Positions 22,914 to 34,954 of a DNA stretch of 64,000 nucleotides are shown here, one piece after another. The notes under the pieces were generated by a model that saw only the letters and a list, made by a program, of their open reading frames with translations, ran no database searches and was not told where the DNA came from. Numbering within the stretch: the stretch's first letter is position 1; every line of letters starts with the position of its first letter. The stretch is from Amphibalanus amphitrite (taxonomy: Eukaryota; Arthropoda; Thecostraca; Balanomorpha; Balanidae): contig NW_024881842.1 in the NCBI RefSeq assembly GCF_019059575.1, forward strand, positions 248,001 through 312,000. Reading direction: 5' to 3'. Both the position numbers and the translations under genes were made by a program.

Positions 22914-23347
22914 AGACATGCAGTTATGACCTGAAAGTGATATTTATGCAAATATGTATGTGCTTTGGTGTGTATGGTCCTGTTGTGTTATAATACACAA
23001 TCTGCTTGACACTTGAACTTTGTTTTTACGGGTTAGCTAAGTTATGTTATATTTCAGACCATTCGCTGCGAAACACCGTATTAGTACGGTTAGAATGAAA
23101 TTTCGTCGATTTATTAGAGCTCGTTGGCATTTTAGTTAGTTTTAATATTGAATATTTTTGAAGGAGTTAACAATGGAATACAATTTATTTATAGTCATAC
23201 TTCATGCTATTTATCTAATGGCCATATCTTCGCTACGCTTAAGGTGGCAATTACATATTATAACATAAAACGACATTTTTGACATGCTGTAAATCTAGGA
23301 TATACTGTTTGGATATACTTATTTCATTTCCTAGCAGTTGCAGGCTC
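22914..23347. other. Intergenic stretch after cuticle gene C
   Basis: AT-rich DNA with a possible poly(A) region for copy C near 22990. Nothing else is supported. Confidence 0.4.
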
Positions 23348-23590
23348 GGGCTCAGTTTCACCAAGTGCGGTAAACTCAATTTGGGGTAAAATACCAAACT
23401 ACCCCACTCCGTAACTACAAATATACTACCCCAAAATTAAGTTAACCTAACTTGGTGAGGTTGGGCACTTGGCCCAATCTCACCAAGTTATGTAATCTTA
23501 ATTTTGGGGTAGTATATTTGTAGTTATGTAGTGGGGTTAGTTTGGTACTTTACCCCAAATTGAGTTAACCGCACCTGGTGAAACTGGGCA
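23348..23590. mobile_element. Foldback MITE with CAGTTTCACCA ends
   Basis: GGGCTCAGTTTCACCAAGTG at the left is mirrored by CACCTGGTGAAACTGGGC at the right. The arms (about 115 bp each) both carry AATTTGGGGTAAA, TACCCCACT and CTACAAATATACTACCCCAA in opposite orientation around a centre near 23465. It has no coding capacity. Superfamily is unknown. Confidence 0.77.
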
Positions 23591-23849
23591 CGGAAGGGTC
23601 CTGACAAAATATCGAAACGCGAAACATTGAATCACCGAACATTGAGGCATATGTACTATCGAATCGAAGTAGACAAAATATCGAAGCGCAAAATATCGGA
23701 TCACATAACATGGAGGCATATTGTAGTCGTGGCGAAAAATAAAAAGCAGAATATCGAACGGGCAAAATATCGAACGCAAACTATCAATATACGGCGGCGC
23801 TACTCGCCACCACTTTCTTTACACCTTGTCCTCCATCTTCTCTGCACCT

Positions 23850-24896
23850 TTTTTTGTTAGGACCAGCCATCAGGTTTTCAATGCTAAGTCAAGAGGTCAC
23901 CTGGCTCTTCATAAAAGCCTTCCAGCAATTGTTAGCGATATTGTTGACAGGCATGCTAGAACGATAAAAGCACCTTGAATGGGTATAGCTCAACGACGTA
24001 GATCGCCTTATATGCAACGTGACCTTTTCCGGTCAGGCTATGAACGTAGGCCTTAGGCTAACTTTTTCATATAGGATCTTTCCAGGCAAAATTATCACAA
24101 GATCAAAAGAAAATATAACAAGTTCATTCGACGCGTCTTGATGAAAGAAGCACGCTATTGGTTAAATTTTTGTCATTCTAAATTCTTTGGCTAAAAGTTA
24201 CTGCAGAAAAAATTGTTACAATGCTAATTTCAAGCAAAAACTTTTTCAAATAATAAATGTTAATTAAGTTCTAAATTTCCAATATCCGAGAAAGCAGTTT
24301 TGCAACTTTATCAATTTCACACCATTTGTACAGAATATTGTGTACCCTCAAAGCTGTATGGCGTGGCAGGTCTTCCTGCAAAAACTATTTTGGGTTGAAA
24401 TTGGTAGAAAATGACGTTTTTAACGTCATTTATGGCTAACTTAGCATAGCTTCTGAAAAACATTTTAGCTCAAGTTGTAAAGTCGATGCCCAGAGGAGTC
24501 CAGCAAGTTTGTTGACAAAGCCGTTTTCGAGCCGAGCTATCTGGCCAATGCACCTAATTTGACCAAATATGCACAAAATCTCTTTTACAACATGACCCTT
24601 CATATCTCGAACTTATTTCAGTGTTTTAATCGAGAATAATGTCTGATAATTTGACAAATGAGGTATATATAAGCATCTGTGCAACCCAAATTGATAACTT
24701 TTAAGAAACACACTGAATCTAATTTGACCAAATCTGCACCTAATTTGACCATACCTGCACCTAATGCGCACCAAATGTGTATCAAATAGCTGTCGTGCAA
24801 ACGGCTAATACATGCAAAACTTTAGGAGCTATCGACAGAAAAAGAATGGGGGGGGGGGGCTACTTTGCCCATTTCTCCCTACAGGGCGCGGGCTAA
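23850..24896 (+). mobile_element. Degenerate TTAA-type element, family 5 (copy 1)
   Basis: The right end has a G-run, CTACTTTGCCC and then GGGCGCGGGCTAAC, a decayed GGGTTAA terminus. The interior aligns with 30200-30925: GTGACCTTTTCCGGTCAGG, CATTCGACGCGTCT and ACACGATGC-like phrases appear in the same order. A tandem GCACCTAATTTGACCA repeat occurs at about 24,550-24,775. The left end is not readable, so the start is approximate. Confidence 0.5.
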
Positions 24897-24930
24897 CTTT
24901 GAACTGACCCAAACTGACCTGTAACCTGTC

Positions 24931-25966
24931 TTGACCCTCGCCGCCAGCCAAGGGGGGGGGGCGGGTGCCGCACCCTCCCATAGGTTTTTTCGCGATAGTT
25001 CCGAACACGCTGGCGATAGAGAGCTGAAACTTGGCATACCTGACCTTTGATTCAAGCCAGATCTTTTCATACCAACCACATTAATGGGCTATGTCAGGTC
25101 ACTGACCTATGACGTCATAAGTGAACCTCTGCACGGTCTTCAGATATCGCAACTTTGCAACGCCCTTACTGCCAGAGGAGCTTTCACAGGGAAATGAAAC
25201 TTGTAGGAACTAGTATCCATTACGAGCCTCACAACTTGTATATCTCGGATTTTTCCTTAAGGTCATATGAGGTCAGGTCATTTTCGTGACCTCACCATAA
25301 GTCAATGTGGAAAAATGAAAACTGTTTTTCTGGCGCCGGAAACGATCTCCAACTGTCTCAAGCACACAGAATCGTGATTTGATGCACTCCTTGCAAGGTT
25401 CGATGCATCACTTTTGCAATGTTGACCTTGCGTGACGTCATTTATGACGTCATTAGAGTCATATTGGTTTTTCGTCAATAACTTCCGATCTAATTGAGCT
25501 AGCGAGTCGGGAAAGCCACCATTGGACTCAGGTAGACCTGCCTAATCGAATGATATGCAACATGACCTCATTCGACCAACTTCGTGACCTGGGGGCGCTG
25601 ACCTGACCGTGAGCTGAGGTCAACCTCCTAGCTTGACGTCATCCAAACAAAAAGCATATCATTCGACGTGCCTGAGCGAGGCGAACACGATGCTGAGAAA
25701 ATCGCGGCTCTGTGGCCGTTTTCTGCGAAGTTATCCACCAAAAACGCAACTGTACCTTGGGGCACTTCACCTGACCGTAGAGGTCACCGGTTCAGCTAGG
25801 ACCTTAAAATTGAGTATCAATCTCTGCGTCTCGTAACGGCGCACACGCTCCTTATTTCCGCGACGCGCTAGCTCCACCAGGGCGAAACGGCGAGGGGGGT
25901 CGTACCCGCCCCCCCCCCCCTCGTCCGGCGCATATGTAGAAAACCAATAGGTCCGGCGAGGTTTAA
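24931..25966 (+). mobile_element. TTAA-type element, family 3 (copy 2)
   Basis: The left end TTGA-CCCTCGCCG and right end GGTCCGGCGAGG-TTTAA are one or two changes from TTAA-CCCTCGCCGGAC. Hairpins with cores CGGGTGCCGCACC and TCGTACCCGCC lie inside the ends. The body aligns through its length with 13187-14214 (CATATGAGGTCAGGTCA, TGACGTCATTTATGACGTCA, TCGAATGATATGCAACATGA). It contains no coding sequence. Confidence 0.68.
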
Positions 25967-26205
25967 AAATGCCTGAAGTAATTGATACTTGCTTCATGAT
26001 TTTTTAACATTTGTTTAAAATTTGTGTTTTCGATGTCTTGTCTTTTCAATATTTTGTATTGTCAATATATATACTTTGTTCAATAACGTTTTTCTCGATA
26101 TTCTGCACTTGATATTGGGTCTTCTCAATATTATGCGCTCGATATACTTAGGTACTTTTCGATATCCTGCGTTCGACATTTTGTCTTTCCGAATCATGCC
26201 GGTTT

Positions 26206-27159
26206 GCGATGACAAGTTCAATTATATCTTTTTTTCTAGCGGTTAGTGTTTGGGTACCAGTGGTTGTCCCCTTTGAAGTGGATTCTCCAGTCTCATAAGT
26301 GCCAATTACAGTAGTATCGCTACTCATCTTAATTGTGTCCCGTTACCATTCCTTCCATTCAAAAAGTAAAAGCAACAAACAGATCACGAATTCTAGTTTA
26401 GATGCGATGCCTGAACCTCTCTGGAGGTGGAGGTGGAGATGCCTCTCCGGACACATTTGCCGTGTTTTGCTCTGATCCTCTCCCTTCCACCCAAAGGGTG
26501 CACAAATAATTTTCCATGTTGGTCGCCCCATGCCTCAATCCCCTAGTTCGGGTCTGGGCGGTTGCCATAATCCGACATGAGTATTGAGTAGCTCCTTGGG
26601 GGCCTGGCGTATGTACATACTCTCGTGCGGTGTGATGGCCGTTAACGGGTCTGGATGGCCCGTCCAGTGTCCATTGTACTCCGCCTCAGCCCCGGCGGTG
26701 CACCAGGGAGACCGCAAAGACCAACGTCACCCTTAATCCCTATCATCGGTGCGATATATCAAACGCAATGCAGGCTAGAAAAGGATTTTTCAGGGTAGCT
26801 GATTAGGCATTGTTCCTCTTCATTACTTCTCCCCATGTTTTGACAAAACATCAGGGGGCGGATGCATGTGTGGCGATCGAAATCAATGATTTGGGGTGGA
26901 GTGCATTGAACGTTTTTTTTTTTTTTTTTTTTGACTGTTCTCTTAAACTTGTCATGGAACAGCATGGTATAAGATAAATCAAAAGGCTCTGACCCATGAG
27001 TGAAACTTATAGACCAAGTGCTCGCTGATTCTCAGATGAAGCAAGAGATTCAAAATCAAAAATATATTTCTCTTTTCACCAGCAAATCACGCATACGATC
27101 AATCATTCGTTGAATCATATGGCATAAATAACACTGTGAAGCAATAAGAAAGGAATCAC
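26206..27159. other. Intergenic stretch before cuticle gene D
   Basis: Moderately GC-rich sequence at 26,340-26,740 differs in composition from its flanks and contains three minus-strand open frames without a recognised domain. It could be a retroelement fragment or an unrecognised exon. A poly-T run (about 20 nt) lies at 26,916-26,936. Confidence 0.35.
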
Positions 27160-27882
27160 TTAGTTGTAAGCAGGCTTGTAGGCGGGCTGGTAGGCGGGCT
27201 TGTAGGAGGGCTGGTAGGCGGGCTTGTAAGCGGGCTGGTAGGCGGGCTTATAAGACGGAGCGGCGTACGAAGCGGGCTTGTAGCTGGGCTTGTAGCTGGG
27301 CTTGTACTCGTCGTAGCGGGCCTCGCCCTCGTAGGTCACCTCGGCGTTGTAGCCTCCGTAGCCCTGCTGGTCAGCCACGTACTTGACCGTCTGCACACGG
27401 CCGTCGGGCAGGTTGACCGAGTAGTAGCCGTTGACGTTGCTAGCGTCGCTGTTCTCGTTCTGCGAGAAGACGGCGCCCGAGTAGTGGTCGTTGACGGCGT
27501 AGTCGAACTGGTACGGCTGAGCGGGCTCCTTGTAGGACGGCTGGTGGTAGGCCGGGGCCGGGTGGTAGGCCGGCCGTGGGCTGTAGGGGGTGGAGGGGGC
27601 GGCGGCAGCCACGGCCACCAGGGCAGCAACGACGAAGAACTGCAAAGCAAAGGATAACAATGTAGTTAGTTCAACCTGTGGTTTCTAATATCTCCACAAT
27701 TAAGCAAATTTGCACATGATGAATGACTTTCAGGAAACGCTAAAAACGCTCAAAAGGCTATGTGAGCAGGTTGTGCAATATACGTGGCAAATTGAGTGGG
27801 AAGGTATAGCTCTTCAAAGACTGGTCTAGAAGACCTCACTTGGACTATCAATTTTGGTTGACCAATGACTACTGACCTTCAT
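27160..27882 (-). CDS. RR-type cuticle protein with YKPA/YQPA tail, copy D (inverted)
   Basis: On the minus strand, exon 1 is 27882-27877 (ATG AAG, donor GTCAGT) and exon 2 is 27639-27160 (acceptor TTTGCAG), giving 161 aa. This is the only copy in reverse orientation. The signal peptide, linker, RR domain (DASN form) and repeat tail match copies A and B; the tail order differs (YKPAYQPAYKPAYQPSYKPAYQPAYKPAYN, written here as alternating units) and includes one QPS unit. A longer open frame starting within the intron is an artefact of intron read-through; the first-exon start is supported by identity with the other four copies. Confidence 0.9.
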
Positions 27883-27990
27883 GCTTGCAGATTGTGTCTT
27901 TGACGACTGATACTGTGAACGGCGGACCGGCCTGCCTTTATACCAGCCAGCGACCGTAACCTTGGGTTGGAGCCGAGGGAGGGCGGGGCT
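27883..27990 (-). promoter_or_regulatory. Cuticle gene D core promoter and 5' leader
   Basis: Read on the minus strand, TATAAA is at 27942-27937 and TCAGT at 27910-27906, with the AAGGTTACG and GTCGCTGGCTGG block upstream. Spacing to the ATG is within one or two bases of the other copies. Confidence 0.86.
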
Positions 27991-28750
27991 GAACAGGTAG
28001 ATGTGGAACACGTTACGGTTGATATTCTTTTGTGAGGAAGTCTGGTATCCAACCAAGGATGAAGGATAAGGATGACAGATTTTTATTGAAAGTTCATTGA
28101 AAGACAAATGTACCAATTACGAGCTGGCTGACTACACGGCAGTGGTTCGAACAGTCGGCTCAATTCGTGCAACCGGTCTCGAGTTGTAGCAGTAGTCCTC
28201 TCACGTGCTCATGTCCAGTTAGCATTCCGATCACAATGCAGCGTGATGGACATTCCCCTACCTATACGTGACAACGATATAGATATCAAGTTGGGGTGCA
28301 GGGATTAGTGGTGACAATTTTTTTCTGATTGGTCGAATATATCTTTTTTTAGTTCAGCGGTATTTTCTTTGTATGAATTATTTGAATTTATTTGTGACAA
28401 TCTAAATAACCCTTAGAATGTACCTTTTCCACTTTGATGCAAAAGTTGCAACTGAATTGAAGTTAAATATGGAGTCAAGAAATGAAATGATCATTTAGTG
28501 TTTTCAGTAAATTCTGCTAAATTTATGTTTGCAAACAAACATGAAATTTGCACGACAGCCGTTTGCAATGTACGGCGTCAATGAAACAGACAATGACTAG
28601 AAAGGCCTAAGCACCGCCGAACAGTAATTTATTGGTGTTACACATGGTTCCCCAGGTCTTACGTTGTCTGACAAAATGGACATCAAATTGGCAACAACAA
28701 AATACGAAAATGGAATCTAAAAATGACAGACGTTGGCAAAATGCATGTTA
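27991..28750. other. Intergenic stretch, no gene recognised
   Basis: No exon, element end or repeat is supported between the gene D promoter and the family 4 element. Confidence 0.4.
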
Positions 28751-29639
28751 TTAACCCTCGCCCGTATTGGTGTTTTTCCAGCTGCGAACGTATAAGGGGG
28801 GGTCCGTTGGACCCCCCCTTGCCGTTTCGCCCCTGATCGAGCTAGAGCTTCGCGGAAAAAAACGAGCGTGTTGCCCGTGACGAGAGGAAGCCGATGATAC
28901 CTAATTTTAAGGTTCTAGGTCATTGGTTGACCTTGCAGGTCAGGTCAATGACCCAAAAGTCGGGAAAATCGGGACCTGTTAGAACGTCGTAAAGTGTGGC
29001 TGCTATGGAGTTTTTCGGGGCGCTGATCACGAATATCATGTTAGTTTTGATCACAGATGATATCTTTATGCATTTAGTCCAGGTCGGGTCAGGTCAGGTC
29101 AGGTCAACCAGTAGGAGTCCTGCCGGGTATTCCTAGTAGGTGTCAACCGCCTCTGACAGCTTCGTAACATGTTACGAAGGCACCAAAACTACTTCGTAAA
29201 TGTTCATATGGTTGCTAAATTCGAATTCAGCTCCAAAAACTGGCCTAGAAACATGTAAAACTCGCAAAAGTGGACCGATGTCACCAAAGGTCAATGACCT
29301 GACCTGACCTTCAGGTGACACCTTGACACCAACCCTAATGCATGGGGGCAACATCATATCACATGTTTCATTGCTTGAAACCACGAAAAGACTGCAAACG
29401 CGCGGCTAATGCGAGCCGACATACGCAGAATCGCGATTCCGGCCAAACATGGTCTCGAAAAGTAGGTCACAGGTCAAAGGTCATTGGGGTCAGGGTCATG
29501 AAATTTTCAGGGTAGGTGTAAAATTGATCAACGCGAGGGTACTGAAAGTTTCGTTGCGATCGGCCGCTTTTTACGCGAGTTATTCGCGAAAAACCATGGG
29601 GGGTCCGTTCGACCCCCCCCCTATACGGGCGAGGGTTAA
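28751..29639 (+). mobile_element. TTAA-flanked element, family 4 (copy 2, complete)
   Basis: TTAA at 28751-28754 and 29636-29639 flank CCCTCGCCCGTAT and ATACGGGCGAGGG, an exact 13-bp inverted repeat. The hairpin cores are TCCGTTGGA (left) and TCCGTTCGA (right). It is 889 bp and aligns throughout with 14630-15520, including the CAGGTCAGGTCAGGTCA array. It has no coding frame. Confidence 0.8.
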
Positions 29640-30199
29640 GTGAGATCCCTCCCCCAGTCAGATGCAGCTGGTTTTAGCTAACTATTCATCATTGATATTC
29701 TACATCGGAGTGTTATTAGAACGTGTAAGTGTGTAGCAGTGTGACAGATTGCGTCTTACATCGGTACATTACACCGGTCTGCCGGGTAGCTATCTCACTG
29801 TCTCCCTTTTCCCAGAGGAAGGTGTGACCACAGTTTGACGCCATGGTCACCCACCCATGCGTGAAAGGATTTATTGTGTCCTCATCAGATCAGCAGCTGT
29901 GTTCCTGTGCTTCACTGGGCACGTGCACGCCGTTTACAGAAGCAAATGCAAGGGATATGCAAATGATATACGACTAATGAGCCGTCACGTTAACGCTATC
30001 CATCATCAAGGTTTAAAAGCATAGATAACGTCATTTGCAGCTGGTTAAGCATCTTTTGAGTTATGTCCTGGCAAATTTATGTTATGCACCTACACAGACT
30101 GATTGGAATTATAAAGAAAAACTCAAGTTCTAAAATTAGCAAATTATGGTAATAGAAGAGATTGCAATGCCGTTCATCGGTGCATCAATTTTTGCTATG
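29640..30199. other. Intergenic stretch, no gene recognised
   Basis: Nothing is supported in this stretch between two TTAA-type elements. Confidence 0.4.
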
Positions 30200-30925
30200 T
30201 TAGCCCATGCCGGGCCGGGGGGGGGGGGGTGTCACGAATCTCAGGTCACGAACAGAATCTAACAGTTTTTCGCTAATAACTTCTGATAGAGGCGTGCTAG
30301 AGCGCTGAAAACGCCTTAGATGTGTTCGGCTCGACGTTGCGGATCGACTGATATGCAACATGACCTTTTCCGGTCAGGTCATGACCTTGACCTGAAGTCA
30401 AACTTTCAAGTTGACCTTTCAAGGTCAAATCATAGTTCATTCGACGCGTCTCGACGAGAGGAACACGATGCTGGCTAAAGTAATGCCATGGCTCTTTTGA
30501 GTCAAAAGTTATTGCCGAAAACCACTTTTCGTAAAAACGGCTATTTTTGGAGTTTTTGCCCTCTGGAGGCTAAACCGTTGACCTGAGGTCAAATCTGAGA
30601 ACATTACTCAGAAAGGTCTGTAAAAGGGCTATAATGCGCTTTTCCGCGGCGCTGTAGCTCTATTGGTTCCCGAGATAGCCGTTGGCAGTTTCCAAAATGT
30701 TGAAATAGTCAACATTTTACCTTTGGTGACCTCTGGTGACCTGACCTTTGACCTGACCCAAAAAATGACTGAAGTGTTTTCGTCCTTATTTTGGACGTTC
30801 TTTCGATTGCCGCTTACCGCGTGTCGCTATGTGGCCCAGGAGCCGAGTTAGAAGGGGGGGGTGTTCAGACACCCCCCCCCCCCGGCCCGGCGCGGAATCT
30901 CAGAGCACCGGCCCGGCGCGGGTTA
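30200..30925 (+). mobile_element. TTAA-type element, family 5 (copy 2)
   Basis: The left end (TTAGCCCATGCCGGGCC then a G-run and GTGTCAC) and right end (hairpin GTGTTCAGACAC, then GGCCCGGCGCGGGTTATT) are the most GC-rich of the set; a second partial copy of the right terminus (GGCCCGGCGCGG) precedes it by 26 bp. The interior carries TGACCTTTTCCGGTCAGGTCA and other half-site pairs. The right subterminal motif CCGCTTACCGCGTGTCGCTATG mirrors the left motif of families 1 and 2, showing common ancestry. Confidence 0.65.
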
Positions 30926-30940
30926 TTGCTGTTGTTGTTA

Positions 30941-30985
<45 letters not shown>
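30926..30985. repeat. CTG/GTT trinucleotide microsatellite
   Basis: A GTT run, then about ten CTG units, then GATGATGATG follow directly after the family 5 right end. Leucine- and alanine-rich open frames here are artefacts of this repeat. Confidence 0.85.
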
Positions 30986-33900
30986 CTTCTGATTATGATC
31001 ATGCTGAGTAGGTTACTTTAACCTATAAGTAAATTGTCTCCTATTTTCTGCATTATTTGGATTACATATATGTAACTTGCAACACAAATTAACAATACCG
31101 TCATATTGCAGCGGAAAACATGTCAGGTGCAATGACCTCATAAGGTCACACATTTATCATCAAGCTACAGCTACTGGGCCGTGTTTAACAGTTCGCCTCG
31201 GTCATGTGAGCACCGGTCGCACACCTGTGACAATATGTCTCAGTGGACACTGTAAATTCCATCGAATGTGACCGGCGTGGGCCCGTGACCCAGGCATAGG
31301 TACAACACCGGCTGATCTTCTGGGTCACCGGGCGGTGCCCGATATATGCTCCCAAATACGGCACAGAATTATTGTCCATCTCGCGCGCTCAGAGCAAGGG
31401 CAGGGTGAGGCTGGGTCAGATATTGCGCAACGTTGCAAAGGTGACTGCGAGGACAATACATGAGAGGAGAAGTAGTAAGCAGGCTGAGTTCGCGCTCATG
31501 CCTGTTTTGTCAATGTGACCCGTGCACAGATGAGAGCACCAGTCCCGTGAGAGATTAGTGATGCGTGACCGTGTGATCTTACGACCTCTCCGTTCGTCTG
31601 TAAGCCGCGCCCAGTCAGCTGAGCACACTGTCCGGGCACGACACCCAGCTGGGGGCGCCTCTGTCAGCCCGATCAGTGGGGCAGGGCCGCGCTCCCTCCC
31701 CTCCCCCGCCCTCCCCGCGGCCAGGGAGGGGTGCAGAGCCCGGGTGTCGTGCCGGGGTCAGACCCCGTGACCTCCACGGTGACCTCGCCGTGACCTCGCC
31801 CCCGGATGGTGCTCTTATAGACGTCTAGCTATGCCTGATCGGAGAGGGGGCGAACCATACTACGGCGAACCCATCTGAACAGGCGCCCGCGGTGTCCGCC
31901 CTACAGCTCTGCCCGTGCGTATCTCCGTGGCCTATATTTTACCACGATGGGTGATCACAGCAAAGTGGTTTTAACGCAAATCAGCGATAAGCGTTCTCTT
32001 TCATGCCATGCGTGATCACGGCAAAAATCACTTCGTGGTTGAGTTGGCATGATGGTAGCTTCAAACACGAGACGTGAATCTTGTATTGCAAAATGTCGTT
32101 ATAAGGCTGTTATGTAGTTAAGTGCTTTATGGATGCTGACGGCTCCACTGCATTGGCCCCGCTTCACATAATCAGCTCGTTCACGGTTGACGATTGGGGC
32201 GTGCTGTCAGAGCCCGTGAATGTTCCGTGACGGTCACGGACCGACCCATGGGTGCCACTCGTGACCAGTGCCGAGGTCTGCCCCTCTCCAGCTGTGTAGG
32301 ATCCTTAGTGCAGAGATGAGACTATAGGAGACATCAGTGGTCTTCAATAATGGCAGTACCGTAGTGACATGCAAGGACCGATGAACCGGAGAACATTCAG
32401 CAACTTTTAAGATGGATAATGAATGTAGCATTGCAACGGTTGAATGAGCATTCTACTCACAGGCACAAACTAAAAATTATTCTTCGGTGGCAGTTGCAAT
32501 GTGTCATTTTGATGCAACGTGCTGCAAGTTTCTATTTTTATCAATTGGTCTCGACATACGGTTACACATTTTACTGCAGTCAGAGCGTAAATATGATAAG
32601 TAGAATAAGATGACCTTGGACCTATGGGCGCGGTACTGTCCGCTCCATCCTGACCTCGCCCCTGCGCTCCCACCGCGAGCTAAAACGTCCGGAAAAGATG
32701 ACGCTGCTGTCAGTTCTCTCCGTATATTCCAACCGCCGGCGCTGTGGTCATGGTGAGCGTACCCGCCGTCGCTGGAACTTTTGATCACCGCTGAACACCT
32801 ACACAGAGGGCTATACATCTTCACATTTTTTTGTGCGCGCTGATCGGAGTAGGTTGATCATGATACCTACGAGCTGTCATCTCCCCGGGGCAGACCGCCG
32901 AGACGGAAATAGCACGGGTCACCTATTACCGTGGTTCCTCTTTCTGCCGCCTCCCTGATTGGTTGATCCTCCTGGGACCGTTGTAGTACCTACCACCACC
33001 CCCGCTTGTGCCTCTGTATGGTAAGCTTGCCCACATCCGCTGGCGAATGAAGGTGGGTTGAGTTGAGTGTGGGCAGTTGTGAAGGGGAAATATGCTGGAC
33101 AGAGAATTAGCGGTCAGCTAATCTATCTGTATGTACAGTCGACTACAGAATGATGTTCCACTCCTTAGAAGCTATCAGTTGACTGGGACACTAAGTTGTG
33201 CCGTTTATCACGCAATTAAGCGTGTCGATGGGGAGCCTTGGTTACTCAGCCCGTGTGATGCGGCACAGCCTACCACTCCAGGCAATTGGTTGCCTGTGAA
33301 AAGTGGAACATCATTCTGTACAGTCCACGCTCAACTCTACCAGCCGTTTTTCCTCTACATACGATAGGCCTCAATGTAGATTGTAGAGTGAAACAAATCG
33401 AGCTAGTTTTAGCTTCCCTTTTCACTAAAAAGATGCCAAAAAAAAATATATTGATGACAACCTGGCTGAGATACATGCATCATCTGTTTTCAAATAAATA
33501 AAGAGAAGCTAAAAACGTTATTATTCGGCACCGTCAGTCACCTACAAATGACGACGTACGATTCTTGATGTGCTTCACTCAGGTTAGCATCAGCTAAACG
33601 GAGTTAGGTCGTTTCAGGTCGTGATCGCCGGCTCTTGTTCTGAAGCGCTTAGAGTTGACAAGTCTGAAGATGGGTTTAGAAGATCGACTAGAAAGAAATT
33701 CCGTGACTTTTGGATGGGTGGATGACTTGAAACCAAGTGAAAATGGGGAAAAGAAAACCAGAGGCGCTATCAGCGAACAAAGATTCCACGGAAGCAAGGA
33801 ACTCGAAGCCTTTGCGTGCAACTGAAGAGAAAAGAGAACCCTGATCTCCGAGGAAAATCAATTACAGAACAAATCAGCTCTGACAGCCTGTACACAGGGG

Positions 33901-34540
33901 GTGAAGAGAGCAAACATTGAACCGGCAGAGGTTGATACCCGCCCTCTTTAGGGCTGACCGGACCTGAAATCAACGACACGAAAGTCCACAACATATACAA
34001 ACACATCACTAATTATACAACGTGTACAGTTTCTTTATCTACTAGCTATTCGGTATCCAAGACATGGTGCTATATGTTTCAAGTAGGTTGTGCTGATAGG
34101 ATGTATTAACCGTAATTTTTACACCTTTTTTGAGTGGGCCAAGTGCCAGTTGACGTTCTGATAAATAATTACAAATACAAATGAATAAAAAATCTACTTA
34201 TTATTGTGGCCATTACTATCTTCAAGTATGAAAGAAGTAGCTCGAAAAAGGTCATATACATAATCCCATCTACCTCAGCTTCGCCATAGTTAACATATTT
34301 ACAAAGTCCATGTCAGAATAAGTTTCTTGACGCCGATGAAAGTCAAGCCTGTTTAACATAACACGGAAAACTTTGCTAAACAGGGTATGCCCGTATTCAG
34401 CCAGTGCCTCCAGGTAATTTGATTTATCAAGCCCTTTATGAAGACTGGTGATGTTCTAGAGCAGACCGACTCTGACACCACAGCAGAAGCTCGTTTCTTC
34501 CGGGCTTGTTTACACCCCTTTGCCAAGCATTCATCGTCCA
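30986..34540. other. Intergenic stretch with GC-rich blocks, no gene recognised
   Basis: GC-rich, CpG-rich blocks at about 31,600-31,930 and 32,640-33,000 look promoter- or exon-like in composition, but I find no domain or splice-supported exon. An inverted repeat with 20-bp arms (GTGGAACATCATTCTGTA and its complement) lies at 33,143-33,320. Confidence 0.4.
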
Positions 34541-34954
34541 CTAGAGGCGGCGCCTGATCCCCTGCGCTCTGGCCGCATTCAGAGCTAGACCCCAGCCGCC
34601 TATGGTGCGGTCACCGCCGGTGGAGCTGCTGGTGAAACCAGCACCAACCCTTCCAGCGCCAATGTTATTATCGGCACCAATCCTCTGCGCTCCTTTGGTG
34701 ACAACGTCGCCTCTAGCGCCTCCCCTGACGCCGCGGGTGCCGCCGAAGTCCCTGCCTCCGCTGAAGCTGGCCATGCCGCTGCCCTTGTTGAAGACCTTGC
34801 TGCCAGTGATGGCGCTGTCTCGAGCCCGATGTCCTGGACCGATGCCGGCCATCATCGGGTCGCTCCGCCGCTTCCTGAAGCAGGAGACGGCGTTGAAGAA
34901 GCAGTGCCAGTTGACCAGGTCCTGCTCTCTGCTGCCTGCCCCGCCGGGGCGGAA
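34541..34954 (-). CDS. Allatostatin-C type (AST-CC/AST-C3-like) neuropeptide precursor, terminal exon
   Basis: On the minus strand, acceptor CGGCAG precedes a 138-codon exon (stop included). It starts FRPGGAGSREQ, then DLVNWHCFFNAVSCF followed by the tribasic site RKR. Two Cys six residues apart with FNAVSCF at the end is the hallmark of the allatostatin-C family; lack of Gly before RKR means a free C-terminus, as in AST-CC rather than the amidated AST-CCC. Family knowledge: a secreted cyclic peptide acting on a somatostatin-like receptor, often inhibiting hormone release or gut and heart muscle. Odd points: Phe replaces the usual Tyr after the first Cys, no dibasic site lies directly before the peptide, and a Gly/Ser-rich 90-residue tail follows it. 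Confidence 0.8.
   Translation of the reverse strand, partial: FRPGGAGSREQDLVNWHCFFNAVSCFRKRRSDPMMAGIGPGHRARDSAITGSKVFNKGSGMASFSGGRDFGGTRGVRGGARGDVVTKGAQRIGADNNIGAGRVGAGFTSSSTGGDRTIGGWGLALNAARAQGIRRRL

Larger units (their letters stand above)
23595..26205. mobile_element. 2.6-kb composite bounded by AATATCGAA-rich inverted repeats
   Basis: Positions 23,600-23,790 repeat variants of AAAATATCGAACGC. Positions about 26,020-26,200 carry the same motif reversed (TTCTCGATATTCTGC, TTTTCGATATCCTGCG). Between them sit two TTAA-type elements nearly end to end (23850-24896 and 24931-25966) that fill most of the interior. One reading is a host element with minisatellite-like inverted ends invaded by two later insertions; another is two unrelated degenerate minisatellites. 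Confidence 0.45.

Noticed and set aside
22368..22919. 183-codon minus-strand frame rich in LVGGLVG repeats
   Set aside because: It is the exact antisense of cuticle gene C exon 2; the repeats are the complement of YKPA codons.
30791..31021. Poly-Leu open frame
   Set aside because: It is produced by the CTG microsatellite following the family 5 element.
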